A model generated the notes under the pieces. That model did no database searches. It had not been told where the DNA came from and was given only the letters and a program-made list of their open reading frames with translations. DNA of 24,053 bases, taken from Irineochytrium annulatum (taxonomy: Eukaryota > Chytridiomycota > Chytridiomycetes > Chytridiales > Chytridiaceae). The position numbers and the translations under genes are program-made. Positions 1-9,883 of the stretch are shown piece after piece (positions within the stretch are counted from its first letter, which is position 1; the number at the start of each line of letters is the position of its first letter). The stretch lies in assembly GCA_027600665.1 (NCBI GenBank), contig JADGJL010000350.1, positions 1 to 24,053 of the forward strand, in the 5' to 3' direction.

Positions 1-211
1 CACGAGGCCTACTCTAGCGGCCACGACGCTGGACATGGGACCAAACCGTGGACCTCACCTTTCTTTATACCTCTTTTTGCTTGCTTTCTTTTACTCTGTG
101 ACCCGTGATTTTTCCTACCTTGAACTTTGTTTATTGTGTATGTTTTGTCTGAGGACCCAGTCCTCACAGCGTTACCAGCAAAAGCTAATAGGTTTCCCAG
201 ACGTTCAAGCC

Positions 212-1546
212 ATGGGCTCATCTCCAATGCCATCAACGTCCGTCGCCGTCCTCATCATCGCCCTGGCGACCTCCGTAGTGGCCCAATGGGACCCAGTCAA
301 CAACCTTGTGCCGGTTGCGAAGGCCGGAACGCCGATCATCGTCGGTGAGTCGCTGAACTTCGCCCCTGGACTTGTGCTGACCTACTACCAGGCGGTTGGC
401 TGTTCACGGACCACTATGCCGCGGACCCGAATCAGGCGTTTGACACAAACGCTGATTTCAACTCCCGCATCGGTTACATGGCGTCGGCCTTCCAGGTCTC
501 TGAGTCTGTGCCCCTGACGAGCGCTGAAAACGCCGTCGACATCACTGTCTGGAACGACAACTCCACCGCCGGCGTGTTTGTGACGGCCTACGCCGAGAAC
601 AGCGGCCTCAAGGAAGCGACGGATGACGCGCTGGCAGATATGGCGCAGAGGTTGGCCAACATCTCGGCTGTGAGGTCGCCGGTCTGGCTCCGATGTACGT
701 GTTGCATTCTTCCACTTCCTTGCGTATGATTTACTCACAGCGTGCTTATAATGCAGACTGCCGGAAATGAACGGCGGTTGGATGACGTACGGCAAGCAGC
801 CTGAGGCCTACGTTGCCAACTGGAAGCGCATGTACGCCCAGATGCGACTCTACGCCCCCCAACGTTCTCCTGGTCTGGTCCCCAACTTCGACCTCCCCGT
901 CGCCGTTACCTCCTACTGGCCCGGCCCGGAATACGTCGACTGGATCGGCACCTCTTCCTACTGGAAGGGATTCGGCAAGGACGAGGCCGCCCCCTCCAAT
1001 TACGTCCCGGACGCCGTCGAGAACGTCTACAAAACCTACGCCGTCGCTTACAACAAGCCCTTCATCATCTCCGAGGCTTCTGGCGCGTACGAGACTGGCC
1101 CCAACATTACCAGCAGCGTGACGCAGGCGCAGCTGCAATACAGCTTCTGGGGCTCCATTCTGAACACCGACTATCTGGACTCCCATCCCTTGTTCAGAGG
1201 CATCTTCCTGTTCGAGTTTGCGAAGATGGAGGAATACTTCCGTGACTTCAGGTGCACGAGGGACCCAGACACGAAGGCTGGGTTCACGAGCTTGCTGAAG
1301 AACCTGGACAGCGCAGGGAGGATCGCGTGGGCGCAGGGGGCCCTGCCGACGACGACGATAGCGACCACCACGACTACGACTGAGGTGGCGACGACGACAT
1401 CGACCGCGATGGTGATCACGACTGCTGCGGTGACCGTGACGACGGTGGGCCCCAGCGCGACCGGGACCAAGTCTGGGTCCCGGGGTCTGGAGGTGGGCGG
1501 GCTTGCGGGGCTTGCCATGTTCGCGTTAACGGCGTTAATTCTTTGA
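212..1546 (+). CDS. GH26-like secreted glycoside hydrolase, Thr-rich stalk, probable GPI anchor
   Basis: Three exons: 212-344, 392-698 and 757-1546 (409 aa). The start at 212 has a good context (gccATGG) and opens a signal peptide (hydrophobic VAVLIIALATSVVA, then QW); ATG 227 is an alternative. GH26 enzymes are typically endo-mannanases acting on cell-wall polysaccharide. Visible family signatures are LPEMNGGW with the presumed acid/base Glu150, YWPGPEYVDWIGTSSYW, and PFIISEASG with the presumed nucleophile Glu253. After the catalytic domain comes a Thr/Val-rich stalk (about residues 345-381) and a hydrophobic C-terminus (GGLAGLAMFALTALIL) typical of a GPI-attachment signal, so the enzyme is probably held at the cell surface. 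Intron 1 (345-391) is canonical. Intron 2 is ambiguous: the better donor at 695 breaks the frame, the donor at 699 keeps it. Family assignment is from motifs only; substrate is not known. Confidence 0.75.
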
Positions 1547-2970
1547 AGACGCGACACCTTTTTCCTTTATGCTTTATTGGTTTTTAATGATGCTTTTCTC
1601 GTTTCTTCTTCCCCCTACTCCGGTGGATCCTTTCGTTTTTTTGTATTTTCAAAATTGCGTTCTAACGATAGCAATAAGCCTGCGATGTAATAGTCATAAT
1701 TAATTTCACACTCGTGCAACTTTACATGATGAATGAGACATAATCGACAGCCCAACGTTATTGTGTCGATATATTTAGTACGCAATAGAAAGGTGGGAGG
1801 CCGTCTTGCAGAACTGTACGGTGGACGACTTCTTCCTTCGCCCACACGATCGTCAGATCAGAACCTCTCCCCGACCTCCTGAACGTCACGTGAGGTAGGA
1901 CGCTTGGCGTGAGGACCAGCGGATAAAACATGGAGACGCGGTTGAGGCCTCGATTAAAAGAATACGTTGCCGACGTTGGCGATGTGGATGTCGGCCAAGT
2001 GGTGGAATTCGTGAGGATTGATCTTAACGGCTCGTTCCTTGGTCTCGAGGATGACTGGCTTAGATGGGGTCGATGCCAACCATCCTCGTCACCTTCAACT
2101 TCTTCGTTGCCGAGCGGACGACTTGTTTAAGCGTCACCGTGACGTTGAAGCTCGTGAGCGGCGGGCGTCAGACACGGGTGACCGAGTGCTGGTGGACTGG
2201 AGGCCACATGGTAGGGTTCCCGGAAGTCCGCCGGCGTGGCCGTCGGCGGCAGATCGATGACCTTCGCAGAAATCAGAGTATCCAGCATTTTTTCCCCAAA
2301 CTCGCTCAAGTAACTTCGCTTATCGAGACTCGTTCAGGGTGCCAACAGGGTCGATCTGTTAGAATAATGATAGCAGAGAGCAGATCCACAGATGCAGCGA
2401 GCGACTGGAGCAGGGGACATCCAGCAGGTGTCGGACCAAGGGTCCGAAATGCAAGTAATCCCCACTGCACCAGCGCGGCACTCTTTCCTTGACGCCTTTT
2501 GAGAGTTCTTGGGCTAACTCTATGAATTCCTGCCAGCCCAAGTCGTCCCGCTTGCGTTCCTTTTTATTTTTTCTTGTTTGGGTGTAATTCGTCTTTACAC
2601 TCGCCTTGTCGCATTGAGAACTATATAACAGCGCTATCGATGAGTCGTGCACCAGGATCAATCTTGCGTAAAATATAATTTCGGCACTTCTTGAATGGTT
2701 AAATCCATGCTAGCCGGGATAGTTTGGGTGCGGTGGAAGGCGGTCAGCAGTGGGTTTAATTTCACCACAAAATAACTGGAAAGAGATGTGGGCTGCACTG
2801 TAGTTTCTGGGTATGTACCCACGTCGGGGAAGGTGGGCTCCGTGTCAGGCGGTGAAGTGGAAGTGAAGCAACCTTTGACCACGACCGTTTTAAACAGCTG
2901 AATCCCCGAATAACCATCAACAACTGCCTCCAGCAACAGCTTCAGCAACAAGCCAACAACCTTCTCAACA
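1547..2970. other. Intergenic stretch, no supported gene
   Basis: About 1.4 kb between two + strand genes. Positions 1550-1800 are AT-rich and probably hold the 3' end of the GH26-like transcript. The stretch 1930-2500 is GC-richer with short open frames on both strands (for example 2064-2492 on +, 2309-2127 on -), but none shows a recognisable domain, a signal peptide or convincing splice sites. A TTTTAAA box near 2888 and a CA-rich leader (2905-2970) immediately upstream of the next ATG look like the promoter and 5'UTR of the chitin-binding gene. Confidence 0.5.
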
Positions 2971-3627
2971 ATGCTCTTCTCGACCCTTCTCACCATTGCG
3001 TCCCTCTCGGGTGTCGCCGTCGCCAACTCCTACTCCAACGAGCGCGACTGCTCGACCTCCAAGGGCTCCTTCCAAGGCCAAAACTACAAGTGCGACGTCT
3101 CCGGCGACGACACGGTCTTCTACCAGTGCGACCACGGCAAGTGGGCTCGCATGCCCTGCGCCGCAGGCACCGTCTGCGACGTCCAGCCGTGGCTCCAATA
3201 CCGCCAGAGCCCGTGCGTGGCCAGTTACCACCCGGCTCACGGCGGCTACGCGCCGGAGCCACCGGCTTACAGCCCGAAGAAGCCGGCCTACACTCCTTCT
3301 TACCGCCCTACGCCTGCCTACGCGCCAAAGCCCTCCTACGCACCTTCAAAGCCCAGTTACCCGCCCTCAAAGCCGTCCTACACGGCTTCAAAGCCCAGTT
3401 ACACGCCCGCGAAACCTTCCTACACTCCGTCCTACGGCAACGAGGGCGACTGCTCGACCTCTGAGGGCTCGTGGGAAGGCCAGAACTACAAGTGCGACAG
3501 GTCGGGCGACAGCACCATTTTCTACCAGTGCAACCACGGCGATCACGCAGCCAGGAAGAATGCAGTACACGAACGCATTCACGGCTGCACGCTCACCACC
3601 TGCAGGGCAACCCCCTCCAACGTGTGA
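2971..3627 (+). CDS. Secreted CBM19-like chitin-binding protein with KPSY repeat linker
   Basis: Single-exon frame of 218 aa beginning at ATG 2971, with a signal peptide (LFSTLLTIASLSGVAVA) and then a mature part starting NSYSNERDC. Residues about 23-84 form a Cys-rich module with spacing DC, YKC, FYQCDHGKW, MPCAAGTVC and SPC, which resembles CBM19 chitin-binding domains known from fungal chitinases and wall proteins. A Pro/Tyr/Lys-rich linker follows, containing five KPSYxxx heptads. A second module begins at about residue 155 (GDCSTSEG, then GQNYKCD, then FYQCNHG) and is nearly identical to the first up to CNHG. It then loses all similarity and stops 30 codons later, so it looks frameshifted or decayed. 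Probable role is binding chitin in the wall or extracellular matrix. No catalytic domain is present. The family call is from Cys pattern alone. Confidence 0.75.
   Translation: MLFSTLLTIASLSGVAVANSYSNERDCSTSKGSFQGQNYKCDVSGDDTVFYQCDHGKWARMPCAAGTVCDVQPWLQYRQSPCVASYHPAHGGYAPEPPAYSPKKPAYTPSYRPTPAYAPKPSYAPSKPSYPPSKPSYTASKPSYTPAKPSYTPSYGNEGDCSTSEGSWEGQNYKCDRSGDSTIFYQCNHGDHAARKNAVHERIHGCTLTTCRATPSNV
3328..3432 (+). repeat. 21-bp coding tandem repeat (KPSYxxx heptads x5)
   Basis: Five consecutive 21-nt units encode KPSYAPS, KPSYPPS, KPSYTAS, KPSYTPA and KPSYTPS, in frame, joining the two Cys-rich modules of the chitin-binding protein. A looser Pro/Tyr-rich stretch precedes them from about 3260. The periodicity resembles extended, often glycosylated or crosslinked, Pro/Tyr-rich wall-protein linkers. 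Confidence 0.9.
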
Positions 3628-3752
3628 GCGTCCGGTAAGACGCGAGTCTACCGGCAATCTAGCGGAGACTACGCAAATCTTCAAACGCGTAAATCCGTGC
3701 CTAACGCATTCTGACGGTTTGTCGGCCCCTTCCCCGCCCTCCAACTCCAGCA

Positions 3753-6700
3753 ATGAACACAGCGAGCTTCACCGGCGAGTTCGTGCGCAGGATAGCTCGG
3801 GACGCGGGTCTTCGAGCCCTGGTCGCGTCGACTCTCTCCCGCGGGCAGGCCTTCGAGGACACGGGGAGGCTCGCCGTTGCCATGATTGACATATCGGGAT
3901 ACTCGAAGATGGCGGCCGACCTGACGTTTCTGGGGAAGATGGCGTCCGAGGTCATCACGCGCTCCGTCGGCGCCTACCTGAATAAGATCATCGACGTCAT
4001 CGGACTCTTCAGTGGCGACATCGTCAAGTTCTTAGGTTCGTTGCTTGCCGCGTCTCCCTTCGCTAAACTTCAAGCACAGGCGACGCCGTCCTGGTCGTGT
4101 TCTCGCCTCGGCATACCTCTGAGACGTTCGACCTGGTCGTCCTCCGCGCCACAGCCTGCTGCCTCGCCATCAACGCCAAATATTCGACGATGGAGCTCGA
4201 CATGACCTTAGCCGACATGTCCTCCGCGCTCCTCGCCGGAGGCCGTAGTGACAGTTTCGTCCGCGACGGGCGACAGGGGCAGTTTGGCAGCGGGACGGCG
4301 ACGACTCTCCACCTGCACTTTGCGATTGCTGCTGGGGTAGTTTCCAGGCTCATCATCGGAGACTGGGCCACTCGATTGGACTATTCGATCTACGGCAGCT
4401 GCCTTGCCTCGCTTGGCCCCATTTTGGACGGGACGAAGAAAGGTGGGGCATTGCATGCTCTTCCGGGATGTAACCTTCAGACTTCAGGCGAGCTCGGACT
4501 AACCGACGAGGCTGCCATGTCGCTCAAACGCGTTCTAACGAATTACCATTTGTCCACTCGCGCTCAAGGAGAAGCTGGATCTCCAACTCTATTGAACGCC
4601 CGCGAGCTGTCGGCCTTGTTGACCGCCATCTTTTCCACAGATGGCACTAGTATGTTATCAATGACGGACCAGGACATCCACGCCGTGTACAACAAGCTGT
4701 GGGACAATCCGGTGAGAATAGCCGAGCCCGAGACGTACATCGAGTTTAACGGTGAAACGGATCACGAGCTGTATGGGAAGTTTATAAACCAGTCTTTATT
4801 GAAGAATATGGAAATCCTGAGAATGTCGAGGTGTAATTCGTCGGCGGCGCCAGGAGGACGACGATCGGGGTCGTTTGCCAGTCGTAGAAGTCAGTCGTCA
4901 GAATCCTCGGATGTGCATGGAGTTGACGGAGGGTTTCGGTCCGTGGCGGCGGTTTTTGTTTCGCTGCTGTTCCCATTCGAGCTCTCTAAGGTTAGGCCAG
5001 CAGAGTTTATCAATTATAACTTTCCGGCGTGCTATAGGTGCAGCGAGTGGTCATTTGTTATTTAGCTGCGCTCAAGAAGTTCGGCGGTGTCTTTCAGCAG
5101 TACTCAGTCGACGATAAAGGCCAAACACTATTGGCGATATTCGGACTGCCGGTAAAATCATTGTCAGTATCTTAAGGGTTCTAACAATATCAGCCTTTCA
5201 CACACGTGAACAACTCTGGTCAATGCGTACAATCCATGAAGTCGTTCATTGAGAACCTGCGGGCGGAGTTCAAGGAGCCGGTGGAAATCGCGATATCTAT
5301 AGCCACTGGAGACCTCCTATTCACTACAATAGGAACGGACTTCCGCAGCGAGGCGGCCCTGCTAGGTCACATAACGCCTTAAATATGAACGACCGCGTGA
5401 TAACCAATTTCTCTTTGCAGGCGAAGTGGTTATCATCGCCGCCCGGCTGATGGCGACCGCAAAGGCGAAGCATGTCTTAGTACTGGACGATATTACCCAC
5501 GAATTCGTAAAGCTCTCTAACGAAACAATCGACCTCGGCTTTGTTAAGGCGAAGGGCCGGGTCAACGGTGTGCATGCCTACGGCATCAGCCTAACTACTG
5601 ATGGTCAAGCACCCAATCCGATGAAGGAAAGCAACTTCGGGTATGAGCGAGAGCGAGGAATAATATCGGAGAGGTTCCGGAGTTGGCGGGAGAGCGGGAA
5701 GAAGGCCATCGTGGTTGTCGAAGCTGCCAGCGGGCTAGGGAAATCGGCGCTGGCAAACTTTTTGATAGGCCACGCTCAAACAACTGGAATTCCTGTGTGC
5801 ATCACTCAAGGTATACATTTCGTAGCGGAAGCGCTTTTGTATTTATCCAATATTTGCAGGGACGGAGAGAGACCAATGGACGCCTTTCAACGGGCTCCAG
5901 CCTGTGCTCATATTCATGCTCCATCATTTCACGTTATTTTTAAAGGCCCATGACAACAAGTTTTCCACGGAGTTGCAGGGCCTAAAGCATTCCGTGCAGC
6001 AATTAAAGGATCCATTGCACGCCATGAAGTCGATGTCGTTTCACAGGCGGTCTGCGACGACTGTGGGCACAGGGTCAAGACGAGAGTCAACTGCAGTGAA
6101 TAGTTCAAACACTCAAGCGCTCCTACAGTTAATGACCAAAGCAGGCGTAGATATCGGACTCGCGCCGTTGCTCGCTAGCGTTCTCCCGGGTCTTGCGTTA
6201 AGCGAGAATGACAGGACGCGGCAACTTGATGGGCCTGCACGCAATAATTTGCTGAAAGCGACTCTTGCAAACATTATTGCTGCCTTTGTGGAAAGTACTT
6301 CTGCAGTGTTTATTTTTGACGACACCCAGTGGTTGGATTCCAGCACACTTGATATTTTAGTACAGATCTCTAGATTCTGTCCGAAGGTAATGTTTTACTG
6401 GATGCCATGCACTCAGTCATATTAGATTTACCTGCAGATACTCTCCAGACCTCTGAAGGACTCCACCAACAAAGCAATGAACACTGTTCTTTCTATACCA
6501 GATACCGAGCACCTTGTTTTATCTGGGTTCACGGAAAATGACAGTTTGCAGATGATTGTACGTTATCGTTTGGTTTCTGAAAGATGTAACTCCATCCATT
6601 TAGGAATGGAAATTGAAGAACCTAACTCTACACATCACGTCTGTAGATCCAAGCATAACAAAGGCCATCCATGGAAGAACGAATGGCAGCCCTTTGTTCT

Positions 6701-9024
6701 TGCAAATGACGATCGAAGTGGTCATTGCGAAAATTGGGACCGATTTGAGGGTCAGAGATGACGGCCAACTCGTGTTGGCCGCCGCCGACGCCTCGGCAGA
6801 AACAATTCTTTCAGACCTGAGCGCTGCTGTTCTTTTTCAATTTGACCGTCTCGACCCACAATTTCAGCAAATGCTAAGAGCGGCATCCATTCTTGGCCAA
6901 GTACCAATATCTTCCTTCTTATTGCAAACCAGCTAATAGTAGGTTTTAGTACTTCGTGCTGGCCGATGTCCAGCACATCCTCGGGAATAATTATAGCGAA
7001 AGCGAAGCGCTTGCGTTTTTGAGGGAGAACGACGTGTACTCGTTTTTAATCTTTCCGGATCCTTGCGCAAAAGATGAGGCCGCGCCAGAAGGAGGCGGTG
7101 ACACATGTAATAAAGAACCGATGGCGCCAGAGGCAGCGAGACTCGCATTTCGGCACATTGGAATCCTAAACGCTATCTACGACTCGCTCTCCTTTGAGGA
7201 GCGCATCGGAATGAACAAGTTTGTCGCAGAAGTCCTCGAGGGACTTCTCAATGACGGCAACCAAGACTCGCTTCTACCATCAATCGAATTCCATTATTCT
7301 AGAGCCGGTGCGGTGGATAAAATAATCCACTACCGTGAGATTCTTGGGTATGCGCTAACTTGCATTCCCTTGACACTAAAGATTATGCAAAGTTGCCGGT
7401 TCATCAAGAATTTTTACTGCGTTGAGGGGATTCGGACACTTCAGTCGCTTTTAGAGTTCGTAGCCCAGCTTGCTGATAATGAAAGTATCAGTCGGCAGGT
7501 AACGCCTTTTCGACGAGCAAGTTGGCTGGCCCACCTCTGCGCTGGCCATTCCGTGCTTGAAATCTTCCCGCAGCAGCAGGCTTACGCATACAGTGCGCTT
7601 GAACTGCTAGATGGGAGGCCCTGGCCGAAAACGGACAAAGATTATAGAACAGTTTTGTCAAACTTGAGGGCGAACGCCTTACTGCTGTGGATCCGAACCT
7701 CAGGTGGAAGGAAGGCAATACGGACACATAAGACTGAAATTGCAGGGCTGGACATCCGTAATATGGTCTACAGGAGCGTCACAGTGGTCATAGGGAAAGA
7801 CCTCAGTTTTACGATGAAGGATATTGAGGTTCTACTGTACGGGTTTTTAATCAATATCCTGAAGCAGAAAAACAAGATGTCTTTATTGTAAGTGCACGTG
7901 CACTTAAACGAACCTACCGTTTAACCCGGAATTTAGGTCTATGTGTATGCTGCGGCTGACGTACTACGCCCAATACTTTTCTCCCCACCTGCAGCAGATG
8001 TTTTACTGGGCAGCGACTCGTGAAGAGATCACGGATCCAGCATGCTTTTATAGCCTTGCGTTCAATTGTCAGTTACTTCTTCACAAGCTTGCTAATATCC
8101 AACTCTTTCCGTTTAGGCACAATCAACAGCAATATAGTGAAACTGGTTCATTACATGGAAGGCTATGGAAATTATTGTCTCGGCAGGAATGACGTCGTGT
8201 CCGCCGTTGCGTCGAGATACAGCTCTGGTATGTACGCGTACCTGGCCGGAGATCTCGACTATTTCGATCGCGTTGCCGTAGCCGAATTTATGAAGTACCC
8301 CATGTTGATGGAAATCAAAATCTTTGCACTATTGACGGCCATGTCGGTCGTACGAATGGCGTTTTGTCGCGGGCGGGACCAGGCCGAAATCGACCGCCTC
8401 TATGAGGAGTTTGAGCCGTACGGCAGGCTGATCGACGCCACCAGGTGGTCCCCTGGCACTACTGAGCTGTACGCGACCTGGTCTTTAGCGTACCGGGCAG
8501 ATTACGGCGGCGCACTGAGCAAGCTCGAGAATTTTGATCGAAATATTGATATGACGACAGTGGGTCCGAGGAATATCGACATAATCGGAGCCGCCCTTCT
8601 CTGCGCAGCCTTGTTCTTTGACCCATCACACTCCGACGTCCCCGTGCCTGGAGCTGTGATCGCCACCCCTGTCTTGAAGACTTGGAGTCATGATCAGCTG
8701 GTTCGAATCGTTACAGCATTGACGCTACTTGCCGCAAAATGCAAGCAACTATCTAATCAAGTCGTGGCGTACTGGTGCTTGCAAGGTTTCTCGGCGATGG
8801 CCCTCGTTCTGCGGGGACGGCCGAAGGTTGCGGCCCGCCTGCTAAAATCGCGGCTGAGTTCTCGAAAGCGACGCCCGGAGATTGAATTCCTTCGCTTTAT
8901 CAAAGGAATTATGTGCGTTCTAATCGGCAAATACTCCAGCCATGACCTGGCATTTAAGGAAATGGCCAGGCATATCTTCGCGGACATGGGCGCATGTGCC
9001 TACTTACGATGGTTGGAGGCGTAA
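3753..9024 (+). CDS. sAC (ADCY10)-like protein: two cyclase domains, P-loop NTPase, TPR-like tail (copy 1)
   Basis: Twelve exons: 3753-4035, 4080-4990, 5038-5151, 5194-5365, 5421-5810, 5860-6386, 6438-6557, 6604-6900, 6950-7347, 7393-7887, 7937-8067 and 8117-9024. They sum to 4746 nt (1581 aa), close to the roughly 1600 aa of animal sAC. Such enzymes make cAMP from ATP. C1 (about residues 40-200) carries both metal Asp motifs, IDISGYS (D46) and GDAVLV (D96). C2 (about 384-505) contains VDDKG, IFGLP and AARLM; the transition-state Asn position is Ile498 while Arg502 remains, and the adenine-Lys position is Gln419. A P-loop (SGLGKS, K601) and Walker B (FIFDD, 774-778) follow, then a long helical, TPR-like C-terminus. 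Start and splice sites are supported by the paralogue at 20203-14912. Eight of its eleven introns coincide in position and phase with introns of that gene. Catalytic competence is uncertain. Confidence 0.88.
7889..7906. repeat. 18-bp perfect palindrome overlapping a 5' splice site
   Basis: TAAGTGCACGTGCACTTA is its own reverse complement. It starts at the second base of the GT donor of the intron 7888-7936 in the cyclase copy 1 gene, so the donor's +2 to +6 bases lie in one arm. It contains a CACGTG core. In RNA it could pair the donor into a hairpin; this is inference. Confidence 0.8.
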
Positions 9025-9883
9025 GAGATGGATGGATGCACTTGTCTATATCTAATGTGCGAGAGAATAGAAGATGAAAGTCTTTACAGACGCGTTAGTG
9101 ATTGACGCGTCCTATCTCAAAGAACAATCCGTTTATTCACCTTTACAGACGCCTTAGTGATTGACGCGTCCTATCTCAAAGAACAATAGCGAGCTACGAA
9201 GGAAAGAGCTAGTTCATAAGAGAAAGGGAAAGAAACGGCACAAACAGGAGTGAAACGTTTCGGAGCAGAGCAGGTAAGGAAAGCAGGATAACGAAGAAGA
9301 AAGAGAGTAAAGAAAGAAATAGACTTCAAAAAGAAAGAATATAATAACAGAAATAAAGAGAAATAAGCGTATAAGACATAAGAATTGAAGAAAGACAAAC
9401 AAGACAACAAGACAAGTCTTCGGAGCCGTCACATAATGGCTAAAGAGATTGCACAACGGCTCACCTGAAAGTGCTGTAAACGGAAGCATTTGCATGTAAA
9501 CATTATAGTCGCATCCAAGAGGAACTCTAATTTGAATACATTTTCTATACAAGCATGAGGCCATAATAACAACGATCAATACTGCATCCTCCATACAAAC
9601 TTAATTTAACCACAAACACGATGAGGGCAAACGAGTTGTAAGGAAACGTATCAAACAATGCAACGAAAACGCGGCAGCGGATGGCGCACTGGGGCGAAAA
9701 CGAGAAGCAAGATGATGACGATGCAGAAATGAGAAAGAAGAGAGCGACCCCCACATAACGCGGAGTAAAAGGGGGAGTAAGAGCCCACGTGGGAGCGGGA
9801 ACACGGGTTTATTATTGTACTGCTGTAAAACGTCTAAGGCAGAGCAAAGGAGCCAGGGAAGGCAGCGAAAGCAAGAAGCAGTG
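9025..9883. other. Spacer between convergent genes: tandem repeat and purine-rich tract
   Basis: This 859-bp stretch separates the stop codons of cyclase copy 1 (+) and the MAP3K-like gene (-). It holds a two-copy tandem repeat (9082-9187) and then, from about 9188 to 9420, a strand-asymmetric A/G-rich tract. The remainder is unremarkable. The open frames here (for example 9594-9214 on -) are low-complexity Phe/Leu/Ser-rich by-products of the pyrimidine-rich strand. Both 3'UTRs must lie here, but no clear polyadenylation signal could be assigned. Confidence 0.6.
9082..9187. repeat. Tandem direct repeat, 2 x 47 bp (59-bp period)
   Basis: Positions 9082-9128 and 9141-9187 are 47-bp copies differing at one base (cgcg versus cgcc), separated by 12 bp. 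Each copy contains its own GACGCG...GACGCGT motif. It sits just 3' of the cyclase copy 1 stop codon. Confidence 0.9.

Noticed and set aside
1..108. Open frame running from the left edge to a TGA at 106-108, with a hydrophobic end, possibly the tail of an upstream gene
   Set aside because: Only 35 codons are visible, with no domain and no splice evidence; equally likely to be leader sequence of the GH26-like gene.
2064..2492. 142-codon + frame in the first intergenic stretch
   Set aside because: No recognisable domain, no homology to neighbours, and comparable frames on the opposite strand; insufficient support.
2996..3889. Long + frame (297 codons) spanning the chitin-binding gene and the start of cyclase copy 1
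   Set aside because: Low-complexity Thr/Arg/Pro shadow of the true frames; it overlaps two well-supported starts. Only its short ITQPG part is of interest as the frameshifted end of the second chitin-binding module.
9082..9187. CRISPR-like repeat-spacer-repeat appearance
   Set aside because: Only two copies, a 12-bp spacer and a eukaryotic context; it is a simple tandem duplication.
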